64,000 bases of DNA from Takifugu bimaculatus (lineage: Eukaryota; Chordata; Actinopteri; Tetraodontiformes; Tetraodontidae). Made by a program: the position numbers and the translations under genes. The stretch lies in assembly GCA_004026145.2 (NCBI GenBank), contig CP034990.1, positions 19,927,645-19,991,644 of the forward strand, in the 5' to 3' direction. The notes under the pieces are model-generated. The model did no database searches, was not told the DNA's origin, and saw only the letters and a list, made by a program, of their open reading frames with translations. How positions within the stretch are numbered: position 1 is the first letter of the stretch; every line of letters starts with the position of its first letter. Positions 12,101-25,745 of this stretch are shown here, piece after piece.

Positions 12101-14403
12101 ACTGGTCGGTGACGGCAGTGGTCTGGTCTGGATTTGAGATGTTTGAGCTGAGCGGTGAGAGAAACTCGTTGATGTGGTTGAAGAAGTCGTTCTAGAGGTC
12201 GTTGCTGCTTCTTTAGCCTGAGGAAACCTTTGCTTTGGGTCTGCAAAGCTTCTCCAGCAACACGCAATCCTTCCACTTCTGGAGTCCATGTGGCCGCGTC
12301 ATGTGACTGTAGCCTTTAACCCAGAATGAGCTCGCGCAGCGCAGCTGCTAAGTTGAAACAGTTTGAAATAAAAACCCTTCAGTCAGAACCAAAAAAACAC
12401 AAAATGACAGTTGAAACAACATTTCCTGGTGACCTTCAGCAGCTTCATATTTGGATTCTAAATCATAACTGTATCGCAGCAGAGCTGTAAGGGTTCCTGG
12501 ACCGAGGAGTCCCAGGCTCCCTCTGAAGGCTTCAGTAGATGGTTGGACTCTCACATTAGCCCTGATGGGTAAATGTGGAGTCCTTGAGGTTCAAGACGAG
12601 TCCACAGATCAAACTTATAGTCTCCTTTGGTGACATGTCAGATAAGATGTGCGTCAGATGTTTGAAGAGGTCCCTCACATTTACTAGAAAATGGGCCCCA
12701 AACCTCTTGAATTACCATTTGAGGTGTTGCTGAAAATTGATGCAGCACATTTGATTTGGTCCTTATTCAGATCGCAGTGACGTGATTTCCACTGACAGAC
12801 ACGCAAGAGATTTCTAAACTGTACAAGGGTTTTATTCAGATTACAAAAATGTGCTTGTGTGGCGCCCCCTAGTGTTGAGATTAGACAGAGCCGATAGGAA
12901 CATTAAATCTTTATGTTTGAACACATCTTCACCATTTCTCCCTGTGTAAAGACTAAATAACAACAACAATCACAACAAACAGCCCAGTTTAAAGTTACTG
13001 TATCACATCATTTCATGAATATTTTAGTTCCAAATGTCATTATTCAGTAACTCTCAAACAAATTGAGCCCTTTTATAGACATTCAGTATGTCACATGTGG
13101 CATCACGCATCATACAGGATACAGGAAGCTTAATCATGGATTTTCTATGTGGTTCCATCATTAGTCTAAAGAGCATGCAAACACACGTGGAACATGTGCT
13201 GGTTGATAGTCAGCTTGCCTGCCTGATAAGGTGATAAAGATGTAGAAAACACAATGACAGCTGGGTTAAACTCAAATGTTCATGTCGCTGACGCCTTAAA
13301 TCAGATGAAAAAAGCTTCAGCCTCCCTTTTGGGACCACCACTCCTTTTTATGCAGACTGTGATCAGCAGGCTTGATTAAATGCTGCCCTCTTCAGTTTCC
13401 ATTAGATAATTGTTCAATTTATTCCATAATTCACCCTGAAACATCAGATATGATCAGAAATACTGCTGCAACTGAAACCAAAATGTGATTTTATTCATAT
13501 TTTAGTACATTTTAAACATGCGAGTCCAGATTGGCATCACTCTTCATTCAAGTAAGACTGATAAATAAATGACAGAAAGGGTACTTTAAGTCTTATTTAT
13601 CCTCTTCCTCCCAGTGTTGCTTCTGTTCCATTGAGTTATCGGCAGAGATCAGCAATGGGATCAGCGTCGCATCACATCACGTCTTAAATCAGCTGCTTTA
13701 AAGATGAGCACAAAAATGTTGGCACTTTGTTGTAATTTTTGGCATTAATGCAGAGAATTGATGCTGTGGAACGTCCGTGACGCTCTGGTCCGACCTTCTA
13801 ACCCGACATCTCAGCAGCAAAAGATGGATGAAAAAGTAATTAATTAAAAAATAAACGTGAATATTGAAACATGTGTGTGCGTGTGTGTGTGTGCGTGTGT
13901 GTGTGTGTGGGGGGGGCTGTAAATACAACAGATAGGAGTGGAAACGTTTAATTTAAATGATCTGAACTAACAAATTGTTCAACAGGAGATGTTGGGGGTT
14001 GGGAGAGTGGCAGCTGTGGATGAATTCATCTTAATCAGAGGCTTCGTCATAAAATCTCCCCTTTCCAGCGTCGGCCTGCACGTGTTGCATTTCTAATGGC
14101 TCAGATCTATTTTTCCAGTTATGCTGGTAATTCAAGCTGAATCCCAGTATCTGAACTTCACAGGAAGGGTCGCGGACACAATTTCAAACCGATCTCACGG
14201 ATCAGGCTGCTCGCCGCCCTGAGAGGCGGCGAGGTCGGAGGCTCTGGCGCGGCGCTGCTGGCAGACGGGGGATTAGGGAATTCCTTGCATGAATGATTGC
14301 ATTGCTTGTGTGTAGAAGAGCAGAGAAGAGAGAGGGAAGGGGAGGAATGGCGTGATACTGCACATACTTCACCATCAGCACGGAGCACGTCACACTGAAC
14401 TTG
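9161..14403. other. def8-dbndd1 convergent intergenic DNA
   Basis: Contains the def8 3' UTR, a degenerate GTGC/GTGT tract at about 9410-9450, a G run near 10621-10632, and probably the dbndd1 3' UTR on the minus strand. Three overlapping minus-strand open frames at 11571-12289 match no family I recognise. No transposon was identified. Confidence 0.5.
13871..13917. repeat. Imperfect (TG)n tract with G run
   Basis: TG repeats interrupted by GC, ending in a run of eight or more G. Simple sequence, probably in or near the dbndd1 3' UTR. Confidence 0.9.
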
Positions 14404-14507
14404 TTAGTTGAGCACCATGAAGGGTTCTGGAGTGCTCGGTGGCACGCGGGAGGCCTCTCGGGCCAGCGTCTTCCAGCTCTGGCGGCCTCCGGCCTTTCTC
14501 CTTCTCC
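14404..14507 (-). CDS. dbndd1: Candidate dbndd1 last exon (part of the gene above)
   Basis: The 104-nt open segment reads AGG-type acceptor (gaaacag), two bases completing the glycine codon left open by exon 3, 33 further codons and TAA. The encoded tail ends PSTPEPFMVLN. It is GC-rich with few rare codons. It is shorter than the mammalian tail and lacks the YLRSPSWTR motif in full, so a diverged exon or a false join are both possible. Confidence 0.42.
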
Positions 14508-17500
14508 CTGTTTCACATTAAAGGTCACGGCCGCTACGGCCTCTCCAGCTTCATTAAGGGGTCGGGTGCGTCCGAGTCACTGTGGTGCTTCCTCTCGCGG
14601 GGGGGCTCAACTTTGCTGCAGCGCGTCCATGAAGGTGAACGCATGTAGCCACCTCTGGCTATCATGGGCTGGTGGGACCCTGCTGGGGAAAATGAAATAC
14701 TGTGTGACACAAAGATGGGAGAAGGTTAAATATAGTTACAGAGTGTGTCCATGTGCCGTGCCCTTCGAGCTTGACCTCAGTGACCTTTAATACCAAGCAC
14801 ATGTCCACATCTGCTAACAGCAGGCTTCAGTATGTGGAAAGCAAAAAAATTTTCTGATTCTACCGGCAGTGAACATTCTTCTAGACATTCCAGATATCAT
14901 AGCAGCCTGAGCTGTGAGAGGAGGAGGAGTGTGTGCAAGGTGCGTTTTTATTTGTTTAAAGTAAAAATGTATAGAATAAATGGTTGCAGTCCCGTGCCCG
15001 ACCACTTGGTGGCAGTGCGACACGCCACAGACAGAGAGCAGGAGACGCCATTAGTCGGTCTGCAGGTCATGACATTCTCCCATTAGAGGAGGGGTTTGGG
15101 GCTTGAAAGCGTATTGATCTGAGAAGATTGATGGTGTAATTTAATGATGACGAGCTGCCGTGTGATGTGACTTGATAACTGTTCGTCTCTCCGGAGTACA
15201 CAGCCTTTGCGCGTGTGACATCACGTGACACTGATTGTGTTGTTTTCTCCTGGGTGTCCTTGTCCCTTTTCCCTCCCTTCAACCCCGGGCACGACTGTAT
15301 CTTCTGTTTTATAAGCTTTCTAAAACCGCTCACTTCTACTTGACCCCAGAGGTTACATCACTGCAATGACTGCAAACTGGGAAAGAAATACCTCCAAAAA
15401 ACCAAATACAGACGCCAACACCTAATTACTGATAAGAATGTGGTCTATTGTGTCCTGCTTCCAGCTCCTGCAAGCATAAACTGTCTACCCTCCCGACAGC
15501 CAGATCACAGTCAGGAGAGCCGTTATATAAACGTCTTCTGTCCTCACACAAACTGGCTGTGCTGCTGCGTCTCTGCTGCTGCTCAGCCGACACATGTGAA
15601 TTCTGGAGAGCTGCAGGTGATCCTGGCTCAGGAAGCTGCATTAAAATCCAGCCCAAAACGCTGAGAGTGTGGAGTCAAAAGGAAGACAGCAGAATAAACA
15701 GAACAATTACGACGTGGACGTGCAGTAAATAACGTGGGACTGGAATCAATCATGTCATGTTAACTGTTGAAAAGGCTTTGAAGGCGTTTCTTGTTTCCAG
15801 TAGAAACAGTGAATTATTCAGAAAGCTACATTTAGCATGAACCCGTTCGCCCATCCTTTCCTCTCTTTTCACCGTCCCCTTCCTCAACCCACCGGGATCA
15901 AATTATACTTTTCGAGTCGATGTGCATTTTTGGAGAATTTGAAGGGCTGATTATTCTGAGCACATTGCTCAACATGGTTAATTTAAATCGCTGGCTGTGG
16001 AACTACAGACGGCAGCTTATAGAGCAGATGGCCCTCAGGCACCGAAGGTCACGCTAGCAAGATGTGAGCAATAAAGATCCAGGAAAGAAATATGGAGCGT
16101 TTAAAAGAAGTTTCTGTATCATCCTACAAATATATTGGAGCAGCAGAGAGATGAGGAAGAGGAACGAAGAGAGCGGAGAGAGTCTGGATGAGGCTCCCCG
16201 GTCATAAATAAAACCTGAAGGATTTCACTTCTTTAACGCACATGCGTTAACATCGCTTCGATACTTGTGCTTTGGTTAACTTTACCTTCTTAATCGCATT
16301 TCTACAAAACTAATGAAAGAAATGAGTTTTATTCTAAGCAGATTTTGTTGTTCTTTCTTGCATTTGTTTTGCACATTTGCACTCATGTTGTCTTGTCTGT
16401 CAGTGAAACGAGTCGTACCTGCAGGCGACCCGCTGTGGGCCTCCTCGTCAGAATCAGCAAAAACCTCCGCCAGTTCCTGATCAGACATGTCAGTCAGTTC
16501 TGTCAGATCCATGAGGTCAAAGTGGACCTCCAGAGAAGACACGCTGCTCAAAGGTTCTGCGTCAAAAGGGGGCAGAGCAGACAGGGATCAGTTAATGTCT
16601 CGTTAGGAAGAATCAGCGTCTGATGAGCAGCAAGGCCTCTCCAACCGTTCCCAACAGCAGCTCATTCTCTGGCTCTTCTCTGTCAGCATTTTTTGTTTGG
16701 AGAATCACCAAATGACTGATTTCAATTACAGCTGTGTTGAATTTGTATCTGCTTTATAAACTGTTGATTCCTCCTGCTGACACAGTTGAGGGTAGCACTG
16801 CAGCACACCCTCCTTTTTGAAGCAACTGACAGTCGCGGGACCAAAATAGACGGTTCTTTAGGGCTTTTTGTTCTCCACCGTCCTCCTGAGCGTGCTGCAC
16901 CTGTTCATTTGTTCACCAATGTCTTGTGCTGTGCCTGCATGTCTGCAGCTGCATTCCAATAAGGCTGCCACCAGAGACGAGCCTTTTATTATCATGCAAA
17001 GTTAAGTTGGATGCAAAACCGAAACACATGGCGGTGGTGAGACAGTAGAGGAACGTTTGCGTGATGCATTTGAGGTGCAGTAAAACGGCCTGAAAATGTG
17101 CAGATAGCTCGGTGAAAGTAATCAAAGTGAATGCACTGTTATAAAACCAGGGAATACCAGTGTGCTGCGCAGGTTAGGAGAGAAACGTCTCCAAAGCTCA
17201 AGCTCACATCCACTGAGGGCTGATTTCCAGGGTTATGAGGCTTCAGGCTGCACATCTACTGCTGCTGAAAGCATTTAACTCTCTTTAACGTCCTGCTGTT
17301 TAAGAGCTTTAAGGACTAATAACAATCACGCTGATGTTTCAGACACACCAGCGACAGGAGATGTCACAAGAATAAGAGAGGCAGGGTTTAAAGAAAAAAA
17401 AAAGCAATAAAAATGTCTAAAACCTGCAATTTAATGGAACTTCTTTTAAAAGAAAGGGATGAAGGAGACTGAGTACTAAGAACGTGTCTCCGTGTCCTCT

Positions 17501-20500
17501 ATTTCACCCCAAACCTTCTGCTCTGCTCTACATGCACAGCGGAGCCTGGCCTTCATGTTCAGAACCGGGGCCATGGCCACGTGGATATGGCATCTATAAA
17601 TATTCACAAAGCCTGGCGCCATGTGACCAGAATAGAAACAATCTCTTGATCCATAATTAATAGCACAATTGCAAAGATGAGGAAAAGCTGAGAGCTGAGA
17701 GAATCCACACCAACAAAAAAAGATGCAGGTGGGATTCCGCAGGGCTCTGTTTCAGTACCCTCCATGTGGTCATTAACCAAACATGCTACTATCATGACGT
17801 TAGCCGAAGGTAGGTGGATAAATATCTCCTCACTTCCACCCTCTGCTGAGGACGAGCTGCTGAGACTAAGTTTTGCTGGTACTTTTGTCACATTTTACCA
17901 CTTCGGAATGCTTCGCGACTATTTTTGTGAATAAATGGCACATTCCCCTCGGGCTCCTGACGGGCTGCTCACAGCGATCGGTCGTTTGACCTGTCTTTCA
18001 GTAAGAGTGAAGGAGCGGGAGGCAGCGAAGAGGGGGGGTTGGAAGCTGCAGGGGAGAAGAGAGAGAGGAAGAAGAGGGGTGGCAGGAGGAAGAGAGCAGT
18101 TCCTGCACTACTGCTGCTCTTCATTTTAAAGGTTTGCAAGGTTATTAAAATTCTGCTGCGCTTGTTTTCAAAGCACCTCTCCCCCATCTCCTTCTGCCTC
18201 TCCCACACCCTTTAGCCCTGAATAATTGATCAGTGCATTTTCTCTCCGCAGCAGATGCGCCGAACAACTGCCTTCATCTGAAAATCCCATCAGGGGAGCA
18301 ACAGGGAGGACACACCCTCAGTTTTAAGGTGACGATGATCTACCAGGAGCACAGAACACATCACCTCCCTGTCTCTAGAAACATTTACAGCTTTGATCTC
18401 CATATCCCCCCTTACACACTCTATTGTTCATGCTTTGCCTCTGAAGCAGGTTTCATCAATGTGCAGAAAACCAGAAGCTGCTGGCAGCTTCTCAAGTTGC
18501 ACTAAAGACGAGGAGCGATCAGGAGAGACGGAGGAGAGGAGGAGTTTTCCAGTTAACAGGATAAATACAGCAGGTGTTTCTCAATAGAAACAGAAGCTTC
18601 ATCTAAATCCGTGTCCCAACCACGAGGCCTGGATTCAAGGTCACGAGGATCTGTGGTCCACGAAATCAAAGGACAGAGACGGTCTCTCTTGTCCTAATTA
18701 ATAATATCCAGGTCTGGGCTGGAGAGGCAGCCAGATCCTCCTGGGGAGATCCTCCCGGAGAGATCTTGGCAGGGCAGGATAAACCTGTCTCTTTGCTTTA
18801 GGTCTACAAAGGTGCAACGGGCTCGCCGAGCACCGACCACATACCCCCGAATCGACCCTCAGACAGAATCTTCACTGGTTCTGACCCTGATTAGAGGCCT
18901 TCCTGAACCACACGTTCTCTTTTCAGCAGGTTTCAGCGACTCAGCGCTGAGAATCCAACATCGGACAGCCGACAACTGTTCATCCTAAACAGGAGGAGCA
19001 ACGTTGGCTTGATGAGTGTGTCCAGTAACAGGAGATAAGGCTTTTGGAGCGTACGTTGGCTCAGAACAACATTTTGTTGACAACAGCCACTGGTTCCGTG
19101 TCTCATTGAGGCACATAAAGGTGGCCTTGTCATGCGTGTAGCCCCAGCAGCACCGTGTGGTTCTGTGGGCCCTGAGTGGGGCCTCTGTATGAGATGGATG
19201 CACAATGACTCCTTTCAGCAGGGCTGCAGCCCCTCCGAGAGTGTCAGAGCAAAATATCTAAAATGAGAAGCGATCACAATTGGGATCATAAATGGGATCA
19301 AGCTGGTATTTGTTGCATGAGCGCCATGATTAGGTTTCTGAGAGAACACCTGAGATCTCGAGCCCACTGACGCTCCCTTATTTGTTTAACACTTGTGCAG
19401 TCAGTTCTAGAGGCCCTTCTGTTCACCCGTTCAGCGTCTCTCCACCTGCTCCGTACTCACGTCTCTTCTCGGTGATGTGCAGCAGACTGGCGGTGTGTCC
19501 CGGCAGCCCGCCCCCCGCCTCCTCCTCCACCCCTGCAAGGCTGTGGAACGCCTCTTTAGACAGGTCACCTGAGCTGGAGGGCTTCAGCAGCTTCTGGATG
19601 TCCTTGTCGGGCTCTTTCAGCACAAAAAAGTACAGATACTGATAACAAGTTTCACCGCAGAGGTCAACATTTTTAGTGTTGCATCATTTGTGTGTCAGAA
19701 ATGATCGTTTTACCACCAATGTTTGATTATAATACCTTTATCATTTAATGCTTCTGTGGCTTCTAGACTCAAACTACACAGGGGCTGCACTATCTCCACT
19801 ATCTCCAGTCTAACAGACGCTGATAAAACAATCGCTGAAGTCGACCCTGAACAGTGTAAAACATCAGCGTCAGACCCGCTTGCTTCCCAACCGGCTTGTG
19901 TGAACGCGGTCCAGTTCCCACTCTGAAACCCTAAACCTGGTCTGAACGCCTCACTGTTCTCTTTGTCCCATTTTTTATGCTTTCGTGCCTTCCTGACCTC
20001 ATTCCCACAGGCTACACTGTTGACTCGTTCGTGCTCAGGGTCAAAGTGGTTTTGCGATTCAACGTTTGTCGCATTATTCCCATTTTTTCACGGAGGGAGG
20101 AAAAGCATTCCCGGGGCCTCCCGAGCATCGCTTCAAAATAGAAAAGCGAGTGTAAACAGCCTATTAACAAAGTCTGAAATTAGACAACACTTAAAATAGA
20201 AAGCTGTGAAATGCTGGGCCGCACAGTTTACTCTCTGGACAAGAACTGAAGTTTGTTTGTCTCCTTTTGAACAAAATCAGGAGGCAGGAGGACAGAAGCT
20301 GTGTCTGCGTGCATGCAGCGATGACATCAGCTCAGCTTTTTATAAGATTAGGTGCAGATTTGATGGAGAGCAGTGTGGGAGGATGGCAGATTCCTGATGG
20401 GCCTGACCAGATGGTGGCTGCAGTATATTTCTACAGAGCAAAAAACAACTTTCCGATTTCGCTGTTGATTGATGATCCAACTGAGCTGCAGCGAGGCCAC

Positions 20501-21728
20501 GAGTGCTCTCCTGGTAATAAAATGTCCTGGGCAATCAGTTTCAAAGTTAAAAACCTGCTGGATTACTGTTGCTGCAGAGGCATCATTCAGTTTCCTACAA
20601 CCGCTCCAGACAAACAGTCAAAGATGCAAAAGTCATGTCAGCGTGGGTCTGATGGACTCATGTGTTTTAAGCCTTGAATCAGCTTTAAAGTCACACTGAT
20701 ATGCAGCCCAGAGAAACATAGTAGCGCTCAAGCAAGTCACAGTAAAGGAAACACACACAGATGGTCTAATCCAGACACCACCTGCCAGCCTGGATGAAGA
20801 GAATCCTGGGTAAATACAGGTGATTTAAACATCTTAGCAGGGATACGTGGCGTGTTTCCAATCACGACAGGCTGAGGTCAGAGGAGGCAGGAGGGGGATG
20901 TGAGGCAAAGCTTAAAAAAAGTTCTCCGATCAATAATTCAATCAAAGACTGTTGAACAGGCCTGAAGGATTAACATCTAATTACCCTTTTCACCAGAGCT
21001 GTGGTAAAGTACCAACGAGTCACTGAAATAGAGGAATAAACATAGACTTCGTAATGACTTTAATCATTTACTATCGCTAATCACAAGCTGTTCAGGAATT
21101 ATTTGTCTGCTAGTTGCTTCAGGGCATCCTAATGTCACACTTTATGACCCTGCGGGGCTTCCTTAGCCTGACCTTTACTGTGATCATGTCTCAATCATGG
21201 TATGGAGACAGTTGGTCAGGTAATTATTGAAGCTGCATTTAAAGAGCTCTCACCAAGGTTTGAGGCCAGATGGGTGAATTCTTCCTCCGGACTCAGCTTT
21301 ACCTTTCTTTTTTTAATGTATGCTTGTTAATAATCTGTCAGGCTTGAGACACAGTGTTGCTTTCACAATTTACCACGGCTGGAGCTAAATAAAACCAGGA
21401 GCCCTTTGAATGTGAGTGTGAAATCACTGAGTGGAGCCGCCACAGGGTGCAGGGTCCTCAGCATGGTGATCACTATTGTACTGCAATTTCTGTTGCATCA
21501 CTTTGTTCTGGTTGTTGGTTAAACTGGACTGAAGGAACTGATCCCAGCAGAGGGACCTAAATGCAGACAAGTGCACATTTAAAATGTATGTGCCATTCGG
21601 AGCACAGTTTCACAAGACAAAGACTCAACACCCATGTTTGTGCACTGTGACACCAGCTCCTGCAGAGAGGAAAGAAAAGAGCAGAAATGTATCTTACCTG
21701 GGCTCCCTGCCCCTCCCTGTGCCTCCAT
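14404..21728 (-). CDS. dbndd1: Dysbindin domain-containing protein 1
   Basis: Minus-strand gene in coding order: exon 1 21728-21698 (ATG, MEAQGGAGSP, phase 1), exon 2 19613-19461, exon 3 16556-16419, probable exon 4 14507-14404 (to TAA). Phases join without adjustment and give 141 aa; mammalian DBNDD1 is about 158. Exon 2 ends LLHITEKR and exon 3 opens with the split Q codon followed by PLSSVSSLEVHFD, then LTELTDMSDQELAEVFADSDEE. This is the hallmark dysbindin-domain segment, nearly identical to mammalian DBNDD1. Donors are good: GTAAGA, GTGAGT, GTACGA. Exons 1-3 are secure. Exon 4 rests on phase, a terminal stop and a weak resemblance (AGGRQSWK against the mammalian AGYLRSPSW segment), and its acceptor has a poor pyrimidine tract. 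Function is poorly known; the family resembles dysbindin but lacks its coiled coil. The position next to def8 matches human 16q24.3. Confidence 0.85.
14508..16418 (-). other. dbndd1 intron 3 (if exon 4 is right)
   Basis: Unique sequence with no repeat or open frame that I can support as a gene. Confidence 0.4.
16557..19460 (-). other. dbndd1 intron 2
   Basis: 2.9 kb between two secure exons. A purine-rich stretch lies at 18000-18100. No gene or transposon is evident. Confidence 0.8.
19614..21697 (-). other. dbndd1 intron 1
   Basis: 2.1 kb between exon 1 donor (GTAAGA on the minus strand) and exon 2 acceptor (preceded by a short T run). No nested gene is evident. Confidence 0.75.
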
Positions 21729-22240
21729 GCAGCCCAGGCGAGTGTCCTGCTATTCACCACACCGGCATCGCAGACAACCAGGGAGGGTAAAAAGGGAGAG
21801 GCGAAGAGAGAGAGAGACACACACAGACAGAGAGAGAGAGATAGAGAGAGAGCGTGTCTGGCTCTGTGCGCACCGGAGAGAGAGCAGGGTGGGACGAGAA
21901 GATACCGCCAGACGTCAGCCGTCCAATGACCACTCCTCCTCCTTTTCCTCCTCCTCGTCTGCTCTAGATCTCCCAAACAGGTGATGTGTCCTCCTGCTCA
22001 GTCCACCTGCTCGACTCTGCTGCCATCGGAGCTGTCGGTGAGAGGGGCCAGTCCAGCACAGAGAGGCAGGGCCGCTGCACATCTCCGCTCCGCCCGCTGT
22101 AAGTGAGGCTTCCGGCTCGGTATGTACAGGACGGGGACGGGGGGTGGGGTGGGGGCTGGGGGGGGGGCTCCCAGCCCAGACTGACGGAGACACAACAGGC
22201 AATCGGGGGGTTGAGTAGTAGATTAAATCTGCTCAATTAA
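21729..22240 (-). promoter_or_regulatory. dbndd1 promoter region / 5' UTR
   Basis: This GC-rich interval directly upstream of the dbndd1 ATG contains a GA-rich tract at 21803-21852, scattered CpGs and a G-rich segment at about 22131-22169. No TATA box was found at a convincing distance. A gene's 5' end and GC-rich context are the only basis. Confidence 0.4.
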
Positions 22241-22445
22241 TCTCCAACATGCACAGCAAGGCACGGGAAGGTCAAACTTCACCAAATTTAACCATTGTTA
22301 AATAAGAACGCTATGTGATGGAAATCTAAATTCCAGACATCCGGAAAACATCGACTGGTGCTCAGTCTCACGTGAATCTGGTGGTGAATGTCTCCCTCTA
22401 GCGGTAGGTTGTGAGTCTGTAGCAGTGAAAATAACCCAGTGGCGT

Positions 22446-22486
<41 letters not shown>

Positions 22487-25400
22487 GGGCGAAGGCGACA
22501 CTTTTGTGAATTCACTAGCTTCATTATTATTGCAGTGAGAGAGTAAAACAAACAAAACGTGCTGAATATATAATTACATTTTCATCGATGTCAAAATATT
22601 AATAAAATTACTTGACCCTTTTATTTGACTATGGCACTGAACAGTCAAACAAACTGTTGGTTTATTTCTCTGGAATATGCACACACGGAGAGGTTTTCTG
22701 CAAGGCAGCCGCAGCGGTTGCACAATAAGGAAAATAGTTTTTTTCATAACAAAACAATGATGCAAAGTGTCATTTTGCTCTTGAGTGAGAAATCATGTTA
22801 TATCTATTATTGATTTAGGCCAGCATCTCACTTCACAAGGGCAGAGGGCCGTTGCTATAGCAGCACCTAGAGTCTCTGTGCACTTAGTGTAGGTGTATTC
22901 TAAATATTGTTAGAAAATTCAAATATTCTTTTTAAAAAAGAACAAACTGAAAAAGCAGCGTACAAGTTAAACAGAGAAAATTGTGCATGTTGATGAGAAT
23001 AGGGTCTGTAATGAAAGCAATTAAAATGACATTTTCTCTTTGTTATTGTAAGTATTTGCAGAACAACGCGCGATAACAGACCTGCGTGAGGACGAAGGCG
23101 CTTGGACAAAGATGGACCATTTTGTGTGACGTCAGTCATAACAAAGTATTTGAACTTGTTTACTTCCACAGAAACTGCACAAGGTTTGGCCTCCAAAGTG
23201 TGTTTATGCTCTCTTGCACAGAAGTGGCCAGTGAAGGAACGTTTCCATTGCTGTGGCATCTCCTGACATCGATGGGATGGACCGCCGCAAAATTCGGCAT
23301 AAATATCCCATCGACCAGAGAATAAATGCTACCAACCCTGGTGATTCTCAGGCATTTCCTGCCAGCGCCACAATAACATTTGTGGCTTTAACTGTAAAGT
23401 GTCTCATAAGTTTGCAGGAATATTTGGCACAGACATCCGTGTCACAGTGTCGGTACATCGGAAGTGTTCATTCCTGCTCTTTATAGCTGACGAAGTTTGA
23501 TATTGAAAAAGACGAGCCTGGTTTTCTCACCTTTGGCGTCTCCCTGCAGAGCAGCACGCACTGGAGAACCTCTCAGTTTCACGGAGGAAAACGGTCACAC
23601 AGATCTCTCCCACATTTCTGGAGAATATTCCAGATCATGTGATATTACTTCAAAACTGCCACAAACACAACAGTTCACTACAGTTTCACTGCAAAATCCT
23701 GACCAGTATGATTGTGGGAAGTATGAGTCAAAAGACAGTATGAAGCGGTTTAATGTGGTCAGAGCAGGGAGGTGAGTGCACGGCACAGAGATTAGTTCCT
23801 CTCGTGGGACTGTGGGAAAGAGGCTCGCAATGAGGCACAAATAGTGATTCAGATATGAGTAATTAATACCTGCCATCACCAAACGCCCCATGTGAAGACA
23901 GAGGCTGAGGCGCTCCTCCTCGGATTCTGTTTCATGGATGTGACACACACGAGCACAAACAGAAGGACCACACAAGTAACAGGCTTCACATATCTGCTGA
24001 AGGACATCTCTGGTTATACTTGGACAACAAAGATGACAGAACGCACGTTAGTACAGATTAGTGAAGATTTCTTCTTGGAGATGAGAATAAATCAGCGTGA
24101 TATTATCGGCAGTGACTTATTTCTCTGTGTATAACCTGCTGATCACTGCTGATCAGGGCATCGATCAATAAATGATTGGGAGGAAAATGTTGCAGATCCT
24201 TAAAACACAATGACACACACAATGAGAGTGACGACCCCGTTCCCTTCATGGGTATATGACATTTTTGGATACGTTCTATACTTAACTCACTTGTGGTAGC
24301 AAACGTTCCTCCAGTGGAGATGAAGAGTCTTTGCAGTGATTATGAATTTAGCCTCAGGTCTGACGTTCCCAAACAATTCTGTAATCAGGACCAGCTTATA
24401 CAAGGTAGGTTTTTATCCTCTATGATTTTGTTTTCATCATTGGTTTGGTTCAAGAGGGCCTGTTTTATTTTTATTTAATTTAATTTACCAACTGGGTAGT
24501 CTGTTTTTCCTTTTCTTGGAGAGAGTCGGGAGGCTCGGCCCTCTCTGTGAGGTCCTTGCACACAACAGAAGTGAGTAACAAGTAAAAGGACACAATTTCT
24601 CTGATAGATTGTTGCTCCCTCATGTGGAAGTCCTTCACTTTTCTGTGCAGCATTAGTTTCTTTAGCTTTGATTTATGTTTTATTTAGATACAGCTGCATT
24701 CTTTGGTAGCTGCATTTATTTTTTTTGGATGGATTATAAGCTGTGTCTTTTTCTGAAGCTTCAGTAAAGACTGTTGTTTAACTTATTATGAATTAGCAAC
24801 CATAAACTGTTTGCTTGTAATTTCCCTGGGTACTGTTGTCTGTTTTGGTTTCATTTGGACCTGCCCCTGTCACACACAAGGCTATATTTTGAGATTATAT
24901 TTTGTAAAAGAAAATATAAACCTTCCCTTTGAAGGAATAACAGATTTTGTTATCTTGACCACTGAGTATAATATATGAGTTTAATTATGCTGATGATAGT
25001 TTTCCTTCAAATACAAATCAAACATGACCCAGATGGATCGATGTCTGGCTCAAAGGAACACTGGCCAGTTACTTCTTCATCTTAATCTTCTTTGTCCTTT
25101 TAAAATGCTTTTATCCGAAGACCTTGAGCTCCCAGGAATGCTTCATCCAAAGCTGTTGTCACTTTCTCACTGGGACCAAGTGAAGTGAACCTATGATGCT
25201 TCTGCCTTAATTTACAGTAGGTTAAGTAATAGAGAGAGTGGCTCAGTAATAACAAGAAAGTGTGTATAACATTCATATAAACAAACATTATCTGCAAGAT
25301 TTAGAAACCTGCACATAGTGTCAAAAGGGAAACCACGTTATTCTAAATAGAAATGGAAATAAATATGCTAACATGCAACATATACGAGTATTTATGAGTC

Positions 25401-25745
25401 AATGTTTAGTACTCATCTCAAATGAAAACGTATACGCAACCTTGACAGTATCAATTTATTTATTCACAGCAGCTGGAAATTTTTTTTTAGTCCTTTTCTT
25501 TTACAACATTGTTTAAGACAAATAATACGGTTAAAGTGTGTAAAAGCGACAGTTTAAATTAACGCGGAGACTTTCCCCCCCGGCTTCTACTTGTAGTCGC
25601 ATTGTCCCTCGGGGGCCTCCGTAGAGATGATAAATAGGGACAAGCCTGTTCAGCTGTTCACAACATTCACTTTTTATAACTCTCCTAAATGAGCCCGCTG
25701 TGTTGTCTTTAAAAACCCCTTCATATGGCCTGTTTAAAATGCGCG
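22241..25745. other. Divergent intergenic region dbndd1 / mthfsd
   Basis: Contains a (CA)18 microsatellite (22448-22483) and otherwise unique AT-rich sequence. No forkhead gene is present, although FOXC2 and FOXL1 sit beyond the MTHFSD 5' end in humans. Short open frames show no recognisable domain. Confidence 0.6.
22448..22483. repeat. (CA)18 microsatellite
   Basis: Uninterrupted CA run of 36 bases. Confidence 0.97.

Noticed and set aside
11571..12289. Three overlapping minus-strand open frames between def8 and dbndd1
   Set aside because: No recognisable domain, no phase-compatible join to dbndd1 exon 3 that improves on the 14.4-kb candidate, and unremarkable length.
17935..18208. Arg/Glu-rich plus-strand and Ser/Pro-rich minus-strand frames
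   Set aside because: Low-complexity purine-rich stretch inside dbndd1 intron 2.
21634..21984. 116-codon Arg/Glu-rich plus-strand frame
   Set aside because: Overlaps the GA-rich tract and lies antisense to dbndd1 exon 1.
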